Below, piece after piece: positions 46,455-57,822 of a stretch of DNA of 64,000 nucleotides. Position 1 is the stretch's first letter. Each line of letters opens with the position of its first letter. A program made the position numbers and the translations under genes. The notes under the pieces are model-generated. The model saw nothing but the letters and a program-made list of their open reading frames with translations, did not search any database and was not told the origin of the DNA. This DNA is from Vanessa cardui (taxonomy: Eukaryota > Arthropoda > Insecta > Lepidoptera > Nymphalidae), in NCBI RefSeq assembly GCF_905220365.1, contig NC_061135.1, forward strand, positions 79,501 through 143,500. The letters are read 5' to 3'.

Positions 46455-49282
46455 ACACCAACTGAGCGTTACAGAACCAGCGGCTGTGCATGCTTTCCGA
46501 GATATCAAGGTGTTAACACTGCCAATATATATCATAGGTACACTTTCAATATATGTGTATTGACCAAACACATTTATGGTATATTAAGGGTGACATACTC
46601 ACCGATACGCACTTCAATGACAAGCGCACACAGTATTAGTGAAACTACACGTGAACTATATCAAAATACCAACGTAAAAATATGTTAGTATTGGCTAAGG
46701 GGAAGGCGGGGTAAGATATGTCGGTAGCAGGTGTAACTCGAGATATTTCTTATTCTATTGTACATATTCGAACAATTGGAGCTTGATTATGACACTGTAC
46801 AGCATCTACGAGATACTGATCAACAAGTATCAACTAAAGTTTGAGATAGCCGCTTGGTCAATAGAAAACCCCAATGCAAAACTTTTTATTGGCTCGATCT
46901 GGATTTAAACATAGGACCTACAGTTTTACCAGTTAGCCACAAGACTAGAGAGAGGATCGTTAATGCAATCAAACCAATATCGATTACAATATAAATAGAA
47001 CATCAACGATCGCAGTAGTGAGGAATATGAGGCACTAAATAGAGCTCTGGGGGTGTACCGAATATCTCTTAATTCAATTAGCGAGTGCATGTCAGGCCGC
47101 CCACAGCCTCGATCCGGAGGCGGCACCTCAGTCAGGCTTGTCGGGAGCACTTCGACCTAAACGCTTAGCATAGTGTTATTTGGATATCGAGATGTTCAGG
47201 AAACGTTCGAAATGCCATCTTGTTTATTTGAATAGTTGATGAATTGATTCATACGTACTTACACGTTCAATATTTGATGTTATAGGAGCTGTTTGACGCT
47301 AATTATTGATGTAGCTTCATGCTGTGGAAACGGGTAATAATAACATATCGTAATGGTTCTCTATCTAAACAGTGTAAGTGCTTCAACCAGGATATAGTTT
47401 AATAATTAACTACAAAGTTAATGTAGTAAGGAAAGCTGTAAAAGCTATTTACATTTTATGAAATTTCACAAGTTACTTTGTGCTGTGTCGTGAGCGAGGC
47501 GTATTCCCGCGGATACACGCACGCGTAAAATATATGAATGGAGTAATAATATTAGATTAGAAGTTCTCATACGCGCACAAATATTTAAAAAAGAAACGTC
47601 GTTATTTAAGATGAAACGCGTAGTAAATTTTGATACATGCATTTATGCTACGTATTCATCTGAATCGAAATATTTTCGTGTTTATTGAAACTAACCTCAT
47701 TTAAGCAAAATCTCAGTATAATAATTACAATTTATGTAACGTGTAACATTCCTGACGAAATGTTAAGAATCCTTAGCACATACATACGGACAAGAAATGG
47801 CGCGCACTTCTAATTTTTTATCAAGAAATAAAGAAATAATTTTCTAATAAATTGTTTTGTACAAATATAATTTTAATAAAACATCAAGTTATAACTCGAG
47901 GCTCTTAATGTTGTTACTAAAAATATTTCAGCAGACGACTACAAAGCTAGCTGAAGCAGCAATAAATCATATTATATTCTTCAATAAACAGCTCCTCGGT
48001 GTTTGATAAATTAGTTCGAATCCTGCTTTTTAATTAAATTAAATAATCCCCGAGAGAGGCGATTATTCGCTTCGACACAAGCTCCACTTAGAGCGGTCTG
48101 CTCTCCTACATACACACCGATACGCGATTATGTAGCTCAAGCTATCTCATTCGCTTTTGTTGTTTTTTTATATTGCAAGTGTATTGTTTGTCTCGCTTGC
48201 TTCCTAGCTGGCTGCGGGCTGCGTCCGGCAAACACATTATCAAATGAACTTTGAACCTTTATTTGATTTCCGTGATTTCATTATTTACCTCCTTTGTTTT
48301 ATCGAGAGCTGTGTTGAATCATGAACATCGCTACGGGAAAATACTTTCGAAAACAGAAAAATACCGATATAATTCGTAGCTATGCTATTTCAATTCACTT
48401 CTGTAAATACAATAGTGTTATACTTACTGTATCAACGTTCATCGACGAAAGGGTTTGTCCAAATTCTTTAATTCCGCTTGTTCACTAAGCTTTGCACTGC
48501 TCTGTTTCAGTTGTACCGGTGAGTGAGTCAGCGAAGACAATATAGATAAAGTAACGGTCCAACAGAGAATGTTTATTAGAGCGCTAGAGCTTGTGGATAA
48601 CTTTAAAAACGTAAAGCAACGTGAATCATGTGACATGTCTTCCAAAATATTAAAATGAAACAATATTTGAATACTAAAAACGGCATTGTAATATATGTCT
48701 GTTATTTGAACACATGCATTTACATAAATGCTAAAGTACAATGTTTAACGGTGAGTGAGCCGTGCTATTACTGACGTAACGGCTATAATTTGTTATACGG
48801 AGTCTGCAATTTTTGAAACGATGGAGTAGCATCTGGCGCCGTAACACACGTTTGATGACGCGGAGACGCGACCAGCTGGAGCAGCGAGTCTCTGATATGA
48901 AACTAGAGCACACTGGGATACGGACCCGCAGTAATAGAACGAGCCATTTGTAACAGTAAACCGTGTTACTGAAACTAATTCGTTAATTCTTACTGCGCCG
49001 CGTCTGCGGTCGGCAGTTAGCCTAACAAACCATGTTTGCTTATTTCAATTCGCATCCCATCATGAATGTGCTCCGTTTAAATTGAATGAGTTAATTTTGA
49101 AATTCCGACATTTTGTTAGCTTATTCGTTGGTTTTATTACATTACACGCTAGTTGAGTTTAATCTGTTATAACCGGGCGGGCTTTACCCAGATGATGAAA
49201 ATTTAGTAGTATCTCTAACGACCGCACTGGAAGTACACTCGGTGTGCCGTGTGTACTGTGTAGGTAGGTATACGGGGTATGT

Positions 49283-49333
49283 ATAGGGGCACGTGCGCTT
49301 CGGGTGAAACAAAAGCCGAAACGGCGCCCCTAT
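49283..49333. promoter_or_regulatory. E-box within GC-rich inverted repeat
   Basis: ATAGGGGC (49283-49290) is mirrored by GCCCCTAT (49326-49333), with partial further pairing through CTTCGG and CCGAAA. A CACGTG E-box sits at 49290-49295 at the base of the left arm. CACGTG is the core for bHLH factors such as Myc/Max or Clock/Cycle; binding here is inference. Confidence 0.35.
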
Positions 49334-49732
49334 GTTTTAATACTTCTTATTGTTCGCTGAAAAAATTTCTATGTTTACCGAATACGTTTCGTGATTCATT
49401 TTAATTTCGACTTTTCAAAATTCACTGCTGGCGGTTAATCACAGCCGCGGTCGTGTGGGTTTAGGTATTGTGGCGATCTTTCACCGGAGTTTGATAAATT
49501 GTTGTGTCGTTCAATTATGTTTTATTTTGTTACAGAAAATTGTATAATACATCAATATTTTTTTTATTTAAATGTGTACCTCCGGCCTTTATTCCTATTG
49601 AAATATGAGTAAAAATATGTGTCTGCAATTCGCGCGGTAAATTTAATAATTTTATTTAATTTATATTCTACGTCGTTATGTATCTTTATTTTATCGAGCT
49701 TCTAGTCACATGATTTTAAAGAAAGTACACAT

Positions 49733-49859
49733 ACAACAACAACAAACAACAACATCAGCCTGTAAATTCCCACTGCTGGGCTAAAGGCCTCCTCTCCCTT
49801 AGAGGAGAAGGTTTGGAATATATTCCACCACGCTGTTCCAATGCGGGTTGGTGTACACA
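49733..49859 (-). repeat. SINE B, copy 5 (3' part only)
   Basis: On plus: an ACAACAACAACAAACAACAA tail, CAGCCTGTAAATTCCCACTG, CTGGGCTAAAGGCCTCCTCT, TTTGGAATATATTCCACCAC and GCTGTTCCAATGCGGGTTGG. 5'-truncated, so no tRNA head. It has the GTT-type tail. Confidence 0.87.
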
Positions 49860-49884
49860 TAGTACACATAGTAAAAATCAAATA

Positions 49885-49972
49885 ATAGGTTGTCATCACG
49901 GAACAAAGATCAATATTGTCATCGCGCTACCAGCCTTAGGAACGATACTCGAGGTTATGTACCTTGTGCTTG
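49885..49972 (-). repeat. SINE A remnant, decayed
   Basis: On plus, AATAGGTTG is followed after a deletion by ATTGTCATCGCGCTACCAGC, CTTAGGAACGATACTC, GAGGTTATGTACCTTGTGCT, TGTA. This follows the reverse complement of SINE A (compare ACCAACCTTGGGAACTAAGA, TGTTATGTCCCTTGTGCCTG) with many substitutions. Confidence 0.45.
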
Positions 49973-50279
49973 TACGATTATTATAGAGGGGAGCAGCCCC
50001 GTTTCTCTTAAGACTTTCTTGTAGGGTTGCCTCTTATCCCAAGTCTACGAATAATATCACGATAAATGCACTACCCACGGCATTCAAGTCAAACAACTGT
50101 ATCAGCATAAGTTGTCAGGTAAAGTTAATGAAGTATTGTCAAGAGTGAGCCTTACGCCAGCATAACTTGAGATTCTACGTGGATAGAATGGATCAGGAAT
50201 ATTCTATTTATTTATTTTTCCTGCTACACATTTTATAAATTATTCTGAAAGATACCTTACGTTAATTTTTTTATATGTA

Positions 50280-50445
50280 GATTAACGGGCAAATGAGCCT
50301 TCTTTTAGTGACAGCGCCACTGTCTGTAAGTAGTGATCACCACTGCCTACAGACAGAGAGAAATGCGTACTACAACAATGCGTTACCAACTCTAGGAGCT
50401 GGGATGTCGCGTCCCGTGATTACTCGAATATATAATTTCTATAGA
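50280..50445 (-). repeat. SINE A-related remnant, decayed
   Basis: On plus: AACGGGCAAATGAGCC, AAGTAGTGATCACCACTGCC, TACAGACAGAGAGAAATGC, AATGCGTTACCAACTCTAGG, AGCTGGGATGTCGCGTCCCG. These match in order the reverse complement of the SINE A 3' half, but poorly. It may be a related family instead. Confidence 0.35.
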
Positions 50446-50830
50446 AAGGCAAAAATATTAACGACTTTTCCAGAAACTGTGACGCACGCATCGTCAACAC
50501 TGGGAACTTGTAACTTACACACTTATAACTATTTTGTGTTGCAGTGTATACGCTTTTACAACAGGATTGCAGAAAATTCAAAAATATTCAATTGTGTAAT
50601 TTAAAAGAGCGTTTGTGTGCTATAATCTCCTACAAAACTAACGTCTTTAGTGTATTTTTAATCTTTTTTACATACTTTGGAGTAAAATGAGGGCCTTTAG
50701 GCTATTTCAAATAAATAGCTTGTTTTATAAAATTGTAATTGCAAAATAGGATTTAAAAAAAACGCAGAATTACTTTCGCGAGTTCTTCTAAGTAAGCGTC
50801 ACAATTATGCCTTTTAACAATGGTTAATCT

Positions 50831-51150
50831 AGTTAAGTAAAGTAAAGTAGTAAAGTAACAGACTGTACATTTCCCACTGCTCAGATAAGGCCTCCTCTTC
50901 CATTAAGGAAAGGGTTTGGAACATATTCCACCACGCTGTTCCAATGCGGGTTGGTGGAATGCACATGTGGCAGAATTTCGATGAAATTAGACACATGCAG
51001 TTTTCCTCACAATGTTTTCCTTCACCGGCGAGCACGAGATGAATTATAAACACAAATTAAGCACATATATATAGTGATGCTTGCCTGGGTTTGAACCCGC
51101 AATCATCGGTTAAGATGCACGCGTTCTTACCACTGGGCCATCTCAGCTCT
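50831..51150 (-). repeat. SINE B, copy 6 (full length)
   Basis: On plus it runs from a tail of AGTAA/GTAAA units (50831-50860) through CATTTCCCACTGCTCAGATA, AGGCCTCCTCTTCCATTAAG and TGTTCCAATGCGGGTTGGTG, to the B box complement GGTTTGAACCC (51088-51098) and the A box complement ACCACTGGGCCATCTC. It shares the CTTCCATTAAGGA variant and the GTAAA tail with copy 8, but their flanks differ, so they are separate insertions of one subfamily. Confidence 0.92.
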
Positions 51151-53048
51151 TATCTCATAGTTAATCTAATACATTTATTTATTTATGGATTATATAACGT
51201 ACATAATTATGAATAGTGAGTGACGTGCGATGAAGTATTAGTCGAATAAATACGTACATGTATAGGTATCGGAGTCGTCCGGCGCGCGGACGGCGTCGCC
51301 GCGCCGTCTCTATTGTTTTCTATTGTTTTTGTTTAATTGCTTCCCGACTGAAAGTTGATCCGATTGAGAGATACGCCAAGAAAAAATTAAATTTTCCGCT
51401 TAAGGGATCTTTTGTTGAAGTAAATTTTCTCTTTGAGTTTTTTATATCGTTAGCCATTTTGCTATTTCATTATTTGTTTTGTTTTATTTTTCTTTATTCT
51501 TAATGGAGTAAGATAGAAGAAAAATGTAGACATTTCTTTTTATTTAAACAAGGAATTTTTACCTCTTTCAAATTACCTGCTTATTTTGAAACTTTATAAA
51601 ATTCATTTACTTTTATTGAGTAAAAAAATTAAGATGAATGAGTGAATAATGTTACTAATTAAGATGTACTCGTTATTAATTACGGATTACGTAGTTAATG
51701 AGATCGAACTTTTAGAATAACTTACACGGATCTACACTAATTAACAGCATTTTGGAAAGCGGAATCTATTGCGAGAAAGGGCAAGACACTCATTGCAAAC
51801 ACATACGAATATGTTTTATTTACCCAAAAATACGTATATTATAGACATTAGTATGAGCAGTGCGTCATAGCTTTGAATTAAAAAGATATTATCAGAATAC
51901 ATTAATTATTCAGGTCCTCGCTTCATGTGGGTTATATGAAAGTTAACATAAAACGTTTGTATTTAAAATTTCACAGATAAAAACATTTATTTCTTATATC
52001 TCTGTTCTCTGTATCCAAAATCAAACTAAACATTATATTTCACACAAGTTCTCAAGCACATTCCGGAACGTTTTACAAATTAAATTAAACTACACACACA
52101 GCAAGACATTGTACATGTATAATATTATTCATGATCAAAGACCACAAACAGATGTGTTCAAATATCTCTCGTTGATTGTGAAATCACGTACGTTCACACG
52201 CATTCTTCTATTTTGGAGCAGAGAGTGAGATCGCAAAAATAATCACGTAAGCAACCTTTCCCTTTGTTTCTCTCGGGCTGTTTCTGTTCTATACGCTCGT
52301 AAATAATATTACTTTGAATATCATTTGTATTTGTTCTTATTGAGTTATTCTCAAGCGCTGTTAATTTATTTCATTGTATGTAACATTTCGTTGTGAATTG
52401 TAAATGACAGCATTTAGAACGTAATATGTAGCAAATGAACCAGATTTGGCGCGACACCTCTCTTTTTGTGTATTATTAGTATAGAGAGCGAGCGTGCTCT
52501 TTTAACTAAACGTTTTAAAAGACAAACATAACTCTGGCGTACGTGTGCTCTCAATAAATTTGCTATCGTGTGTACAAAATTTAGTATTAGTCTATGTATT
52601 TCAGTTTCGGAAAATAAAATAAAGCTGTGTGCATAAATAAAACGATGTTTGGACATGTTTCAGCGTAATTCGATCTCGCGCGCCGCTCGCCGGTCGGCGC
52701 ACTAACTCGCTTAGACGCACTGCTTCCAAAACTAGTTATTTTAGCAAAATATTTTTACTCGATATTTTTTCGCTCATCCACTCCGACGTGTGATTCAATT
52801 AAAAATATTTGCTTTTCGTATAAAAGCTTCAATAAAATTAAAATTAGTTTCGAATATTGTTAAAATGGAAAATAATCCAGACGTAACGGCTGCTCTAAAT
52901 CCCGTTGTTTTTACGTCATTTATGTTCGTCACGTACTCTATACGTACGACTTGTGTACACATCATTATGATATATAATTTTTGGTACGGTAAAACTCGCA
53001 AGTAAGCACGGTATTTTTTGAATTAAAGTGAATACCACACCTAATGCA
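51151..53048. other. Non-coding stretch
   Basis: No gene supported. GC patches at 51270-51315 and 52668-52715. Long plus and minus frames around 51258-51503 and 52790-53005 are AT-driven and carry no known domain. Confidence 0.5.
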
Positions 53049-53152
53049 AATCTGCAATACCGGGGCTTGCGCTAGCCTTTAAGAAAATTGTACGCTCTTT
53101 TTATGAAGGTTCCCAAATCGTAGCGTTTCGGATAAATCGTCGAAAGCTGGCG
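53049..53152 (-). mobile_element. Old 3' fragment of the LINE
   Basis: On plus: AATCTGCAATACCGGGGCTT, GCGCTAGCCTTTAAGAAAAT, CTTTTTATGAAGGTTCCCAA, TCGTAGCGTTTCGGATAAAT, CGTCGAAAGCTGG. This lines up with the minus-strand LINE at about 5968-6086 at roughly 70% identity by eye. No poly-T or target duplication remains. It shows the LINE family has been in this lineage far longer than the two fresh copies imply. Confidence 0.7.
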
Positions 53153-53844
53153 GGCATGTATGTAATATTTGTACTCTAAGTAAATTTGTAAATTACACAT
53201 TTTTTAATGTTATGGTTAAAGCAATTATATTATAATTTAAAATAAGCAATATCATAAATAGTTCTTATTAGTGGAGTTTGTTGCCGCTGATAATTAACAA
53301 TACGAGATATAGTATAAAACATAATTGTATTTAATTACCTAACGTTTACGAAGTGAAAATATAGTAAAAAATAAATACTGACTTTCATTAGCCTTTAATT
53401 TCTTTTAAATATATTTCATTTTAGTTGTCTTTGATCGAGTTATCTGTAATTCCTGGAATTAACATATTTAGGTATATTAGTAAAAATAAATATTCGACAT
53501 GATAGAATGATAGAAAAAGTGAGCATAAAGTAATAAACGACGACACACACGAAACGTGCTCATTACAAACCGATAATGACTGTTTTGTGAGGATGTTTTT
53601 GAAATAATAGCGCGTGAGCCGTGCGAGAAAATATGGTTGGCGGATCAGATATTAGGCTTTGCGAGACTCACGTATGAAAGCGAAAAATAATAAAAACGAC
53701 GATAGATGATCGTCCCTAATCTCGACGTAACTATAAACGCACAATATTGTACGTAATCGTAGCTTGAATAACTTATCCACCCCGCTTTTATTTATGAAAC
53801 CTATATGTGCGGAGCAAAATACTAATTTTTGACCACTAAATTTA
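53153..53844. other. Non-coding stretch
   Basis: AT-rich; nothing recognisable. Confidence 0.5.
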
Positions 53845-54126
53845 TGGGCACAGTGGTTAGAACGCGTGCATCTTACCTGATGATTGCGGGTTCAAACCCA
53901 GGCAAGAACTACTGTGTATTCATGTGCTTAATTTGTGTTTATAATTCATCTCGTGCTCTGAGGTGAAGGAAAACATCGTGAGGAAACCTGCGTGTATCTT
54001 ATTTTCATAGAAATTCTGCCACACGTGTATTCCACCAACCCTTATTGGAACAGCGTGGCGGAATATGTTCCAAACCTTCTCCTTAAAACTTTAGCCCAGC
54101 AGTGGTAAATTTACAGGCTGATTGTA
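53845..54126 (+). repeat. SINE B, copy 7
   Basis: A box region GGGCACAGTGGTTAGAACGC, B box GGGTTCAAACC (53888-53898), then TTTATAATTCATCTCGTGCT, GAAAACATCGTGAGGAAACC, ATTCTGCCACACGTGTATTC and ATATGTTCCAAACCTTCTCC, ending TTAGCCCAGCAGTGGTAAAT, TTACAGGCTG. The tail is almost gone. Confidence 0.9.
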
Positions 54127-54705
54127 ATTTATGTCGCGCGGTATAGCTCAGTATTTAAATGTCTGTAGTGAGAAGATTCCGGGAGTGAGTTCTAAACAGG
54201 CGCTCAACTTTACTGGTGTGTCATCATTTATGTTCAAACATCGCTGTGATGCAACTGCGCGGCGTCAAGTGTCTGCAAACATTTGTTTTTTAAATCGCTC
54301 TGCCAGAACCTGGTCAGACTCGATTGTAAAACTATCTCACGCAGGTATTCGTTTTAAGGTTGCGTTTTTGGCTGCGGATGTACCGCTGTCGATGTCCTGT
54401 CGGTGTATTCGACAACCTTGATCCCTTCGTATTATTCATTTAAATTTAGTACTTTGTAGCTCGCAAACTATAAAGTAAATACAAAGCATAAAACAAAGAC
54501 ACTTTCAGCGTCTCTGTTATCTCGATAATGTAAAGACCGATAAACGAGGAACTTTAGTACATATGATTTGTAAATATTTTATGAAGGTTCGTAGTTCAGA
54601 AATGTTGTACAAAAAAGCTGTTTCTATACGCTTACATGAACATCTTAAAGTTAAAAAGGTGTATCAGAAATATAATTTAGAATTGAATCAATATCGTTAA
54701 AGTTA
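54127..54705. other. Non-coding stretch with one orphan ORF
   Basis: An ATG frame (54131-54421, 96 codons) follows directly after SINE B. It has no domain I recognise, no signal peptide and no homologue in the window. It begins with a tRNA A-box-like TATAGCTCAGTA word. I regard it as probably non-coding. Confidence 0.4.
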
Positions 54706-55014
54706 AAAGTAAAGTAAAGTAACAGCCTGAACATTTCCCACTGCTGAGATAAGGTCTCCTCTTCCATTAAGGAGAGGGTTTGGAACATATTCCACCACGC
54801 TGTTCCAATGAGGGTTAGTAGAATGCACATGTGGCAGAATTTCGATGAAATTAGATACATGCAGGTTTCCTCACGATGTTTTCCTTCACCGCCGAGCACG
54901 AGATGAATTATAAACACAAATTAAGCACATATATATAGGGGTGCTTGCCTGGGTTTGAACCCGCAATCATCGGTTAAGTTGTACGCGTTCTAAGCACTTG
55001 GCCATCTCAGCTCT
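54706..55014 (-). repeat. SINE B, copy 8 (full length)
   Basis: On plus: a GTAAA-type tail, GCCTGAACATTTCCCACTGC, TGAGATAAGGTCTCCTCTTC, CATTAAGGAGAGGGTTTGG, GAATTATAAACACAAATTAA, GGTTTGAACCCGCAATCATC, ACTTGGCCATCTCAGC. Sister to copy 6 and 3.9 kb from it in the same orientation. Confidence 0.92.
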
Positions 55015-56684
55015 CAATATTGTTATTTTATATTTATTAGCCGAAGACAACTCGTGCTGCTGGTCTGGAGGCCGGTCGGAGGTCACTCGTGACCGGTTCA
55101 GTTGCAACTTTGTCAAACGTCGCACGAAATAAAAATGTTTATCGCGTCACAACCTCGAATGACATAAAAAAGTTATGTTTACTTTTATGATTTCCTTTGT
55201 ATGTTTTATATATAAAAGAATTATTAACATAGGTCTAAATTGTACAAGATATACATTAAAATTTTATTTACTTTACAAAACATAACCCCGTGGAATTGTG
55301 GTTGCAGTCGAAAAATGGTCACACAATGCTAATATTGTAATTAGTTCACTTTGATTCAGTCAAACTATCACAAAAGACAGACAACCAAAAACTAAACATG
55401 TTCCGACTAGTCGGTAAAGCCGGCTATTCGGCTATTAGTCGGCGTGTAGTCGTCGACTATTCGGCAAAGAGTGCTGATTAACTAGTTTCTTTTATTAGAT
55501 ATATTATTTGGTAATAAACTAACTACTACTGTTATGCGTAATGACTAATTGGTATCTGTACAATCAACTTATCGGGTAGTTAAAACTTCTTTAAAATCAC
55601 AATTCGGTAACAACACTGTCTCATAGGCTGATCAATGAACTACTAGATAAGAAAATATTCTGTTAGCAACATAGGCAAGTTATAATACCTCAATGTGTCA
55701 CTCATCATCCCTTAAAAAACACGGGATTTCTTTACGTTCAAAATCAAAATTTACTGCGTTTAAAATGATACGTGATATTGGTTAAACTAAATATTATCAA
55801 TACCAAGCTGGAGTGAGATGCGAAATGAGTTCGCGGAATGCCGGACGGAGAATAGAAAGACGGAACAATGAGATATCCAGTTAGTTAGCTTTATAAGCGA
55901 GTTGAAGGGTTTTAAAATGTTATGAAAATATTACATTGAATAAAATTCGAAACGAGTACATACAGGAAAAAATATTATAAAAAAACGGCAACTTTTTCCT
56001 CGCGCTCGGGAGTCAACAAACAAAAAGATTTATTAGAAAACAAAAATGAAACGTACATTCTATTATCTTTATTTTTCTTTTCAATTGTTTTATATTTCCG
56101 TACAAGTCGAATGTGATTTACGATTTCTTGTTTTTTATCTTTTTCTATGATAATTCCTTTGGCATTTTATAAAGCGTTTACACGAGTTTTGTTAAATCAC
56201 GTTTATAATATAGTCGCTGGTCTCGGCCTCTGGCGGTTCGAAGACATTAAAGACAAAGATTGAGGAATCAAAAACTCATAGATTAATTAAGAATCAATCT
56301 TACTTATTTATATATACGAAAATAAAACAATAATGTCACTTGGCCGCTTATTACATGAGACAAGACAACTACGCAGGAGATATCTTAGAACCCAGGTGTG
56401 TGCGAGAGTGCACTCTTGTTTAATTTAACACTCATAATCCGTTCGTGGAACAAAAACAATAACAATTATTGAACGCCGCATTTGGCCCTACGCCGTGATT
56501 ACTTTTGGTCATTTTCAATTGGAATATCAAAGTCACACAGTTGAAAATGTTCTTAAAAATTTTTAGAATACTGCTAATAACTCAGATATCGACCAACTGC
56601 TTAGTTAATATTTTATAGAAAATGTAATTGACAACTAAATATGTCATCACTTTATGGATTTATATATTGTGTGTCAACTGTAAG

Positions 56685-56708
56685 CTTCTAGTGTACGTAC
56701 ACTAGAAG
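56685..56708. other. Perfect 24-bp palindrome
   Basis: The left half CTTCTAGTGTAC (56685-56696) is immediately followed by its exact reverse complement GTACACTAGAAG (56697-56708), with no spacer. By chance, a palindrome this long would be expected far less than once in 64 kb. Confidence 0.7.
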
Positions 56709-57796
56709 TAAACTACATTATCAACGTGGTCGTAGGAGTCGCAAATCTATCTATTTATAACGAACACCATACATACACCCACTTCACTGATTTCAAAAAA
56801 TCACTATCAGCAAACAAGTCCGCGCCCCCCGCCCCGCCGTACTATACGAGTGTGCAGCACGGCTCGGCAACATTGACAACAAGTGATACTTTGCATAATA
56901 AATTAAAGTCGAGCACATCAGTGCTGTATATTTTATAGCCGTCAGCCCGCGAGGCAGCGTTAGTAGTTACATAAAGATAAGTTGGCGTGTGATGCTTCAC
57001 TTAGAGGCTCCGTGGCGAGTCTTGCGTCGGTATTTACAGCGATTTAACACAATTTCCATCGTATTAGGCCACGCCTATCGTATTACCACATAAGCGATAG
57101 CGGGCCAGCTGGAATAATGACCGCGGGCTTTCAGCCGAATTACTCTGTGACTTATTATGTAGGCCACGGTAAGTGATTGCTTTGTTTAAGTTTTTATTAG
57201 CTATAAATGGCTCAGTTTATTGCTATGAATACATAATTACATACAAGATTTGTTATAACATCGGAAGGTCACTTATATAAGACGTATTATACAAACACAG
57301 ACAACATCGAATGTAAACGTTTCGCAAAATTGAAGGGCGAAAAATATACAAAACTAACTACTGTATTAATGACAGTAAAACACACTAACATGTCATAAAA
57401 TATATAAAATACTTATGAAAGCTTTCTCTAATAATATAATCACTTAGATAAATGTTATTTTGAATCGTAAACGTTGTGACTAACTGTGCTTACGTAAATA
57501 GATTTCAGATATAAGTTACGCGATACGTACGCACGCGTTACAATGGCTATATTTACATAATTAGAAAGTTCAAACTAATTACTCTGCGCTATCAGAGCTC
57601 TGGCAATTTCGATATTACCGATTTGCGGTTAATAACTGATAATAATTAACGGCGTAATCACAGCGTTTCAATCAGATCTGGATTCGCCTTTATGTCGCTT
57701 TGAATATTAATGGATGAGTCTTAGTTATATATCTCGGAAACTCTGAAAATTTCGAAATTTTAATATTATTGCTGTGTGCTTAAATTTTCAAAACTC

Positions 57797-57822
57797 AATT
57801 CATAGTTGTATAACTATGAATT
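57797..57822. other. Hairpin (11/4/11)
   Basis: AATTCATAGTT (57797-57807) and AACTATGAATT (57812-57822) pair exactly around a GTAT loop. It is AT-rich, so less surprising than the palindrome 1.1 kb upstream. Confidence 0.5.

Larger units (their letters stand above)
41451..49732. other. Long non-coding stretch
   Basis: Over 8 kb with no repeat or gene I can support. CpG-rich islets: 43130-43270, 43555-43745 (the strongest), 44695-44770, 47485-47520 and 49235-49335. Open frames (for example 42450-42641, 46443-46688, 43203-43397) show no known domain and no paired splice signals. A perfect hairpin (46429-46454) and an E-box hairpin (49283-49333) are listed separately. The remainder is AT-rich. 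Confidence 0.5.

Noticed and set aside
54131..54421. 96-codon ATG frame after SINE B copy 7
   Set aside because: No domain, no homology to anything in the window, no splice context. Placement next to a SINE suggests chance.
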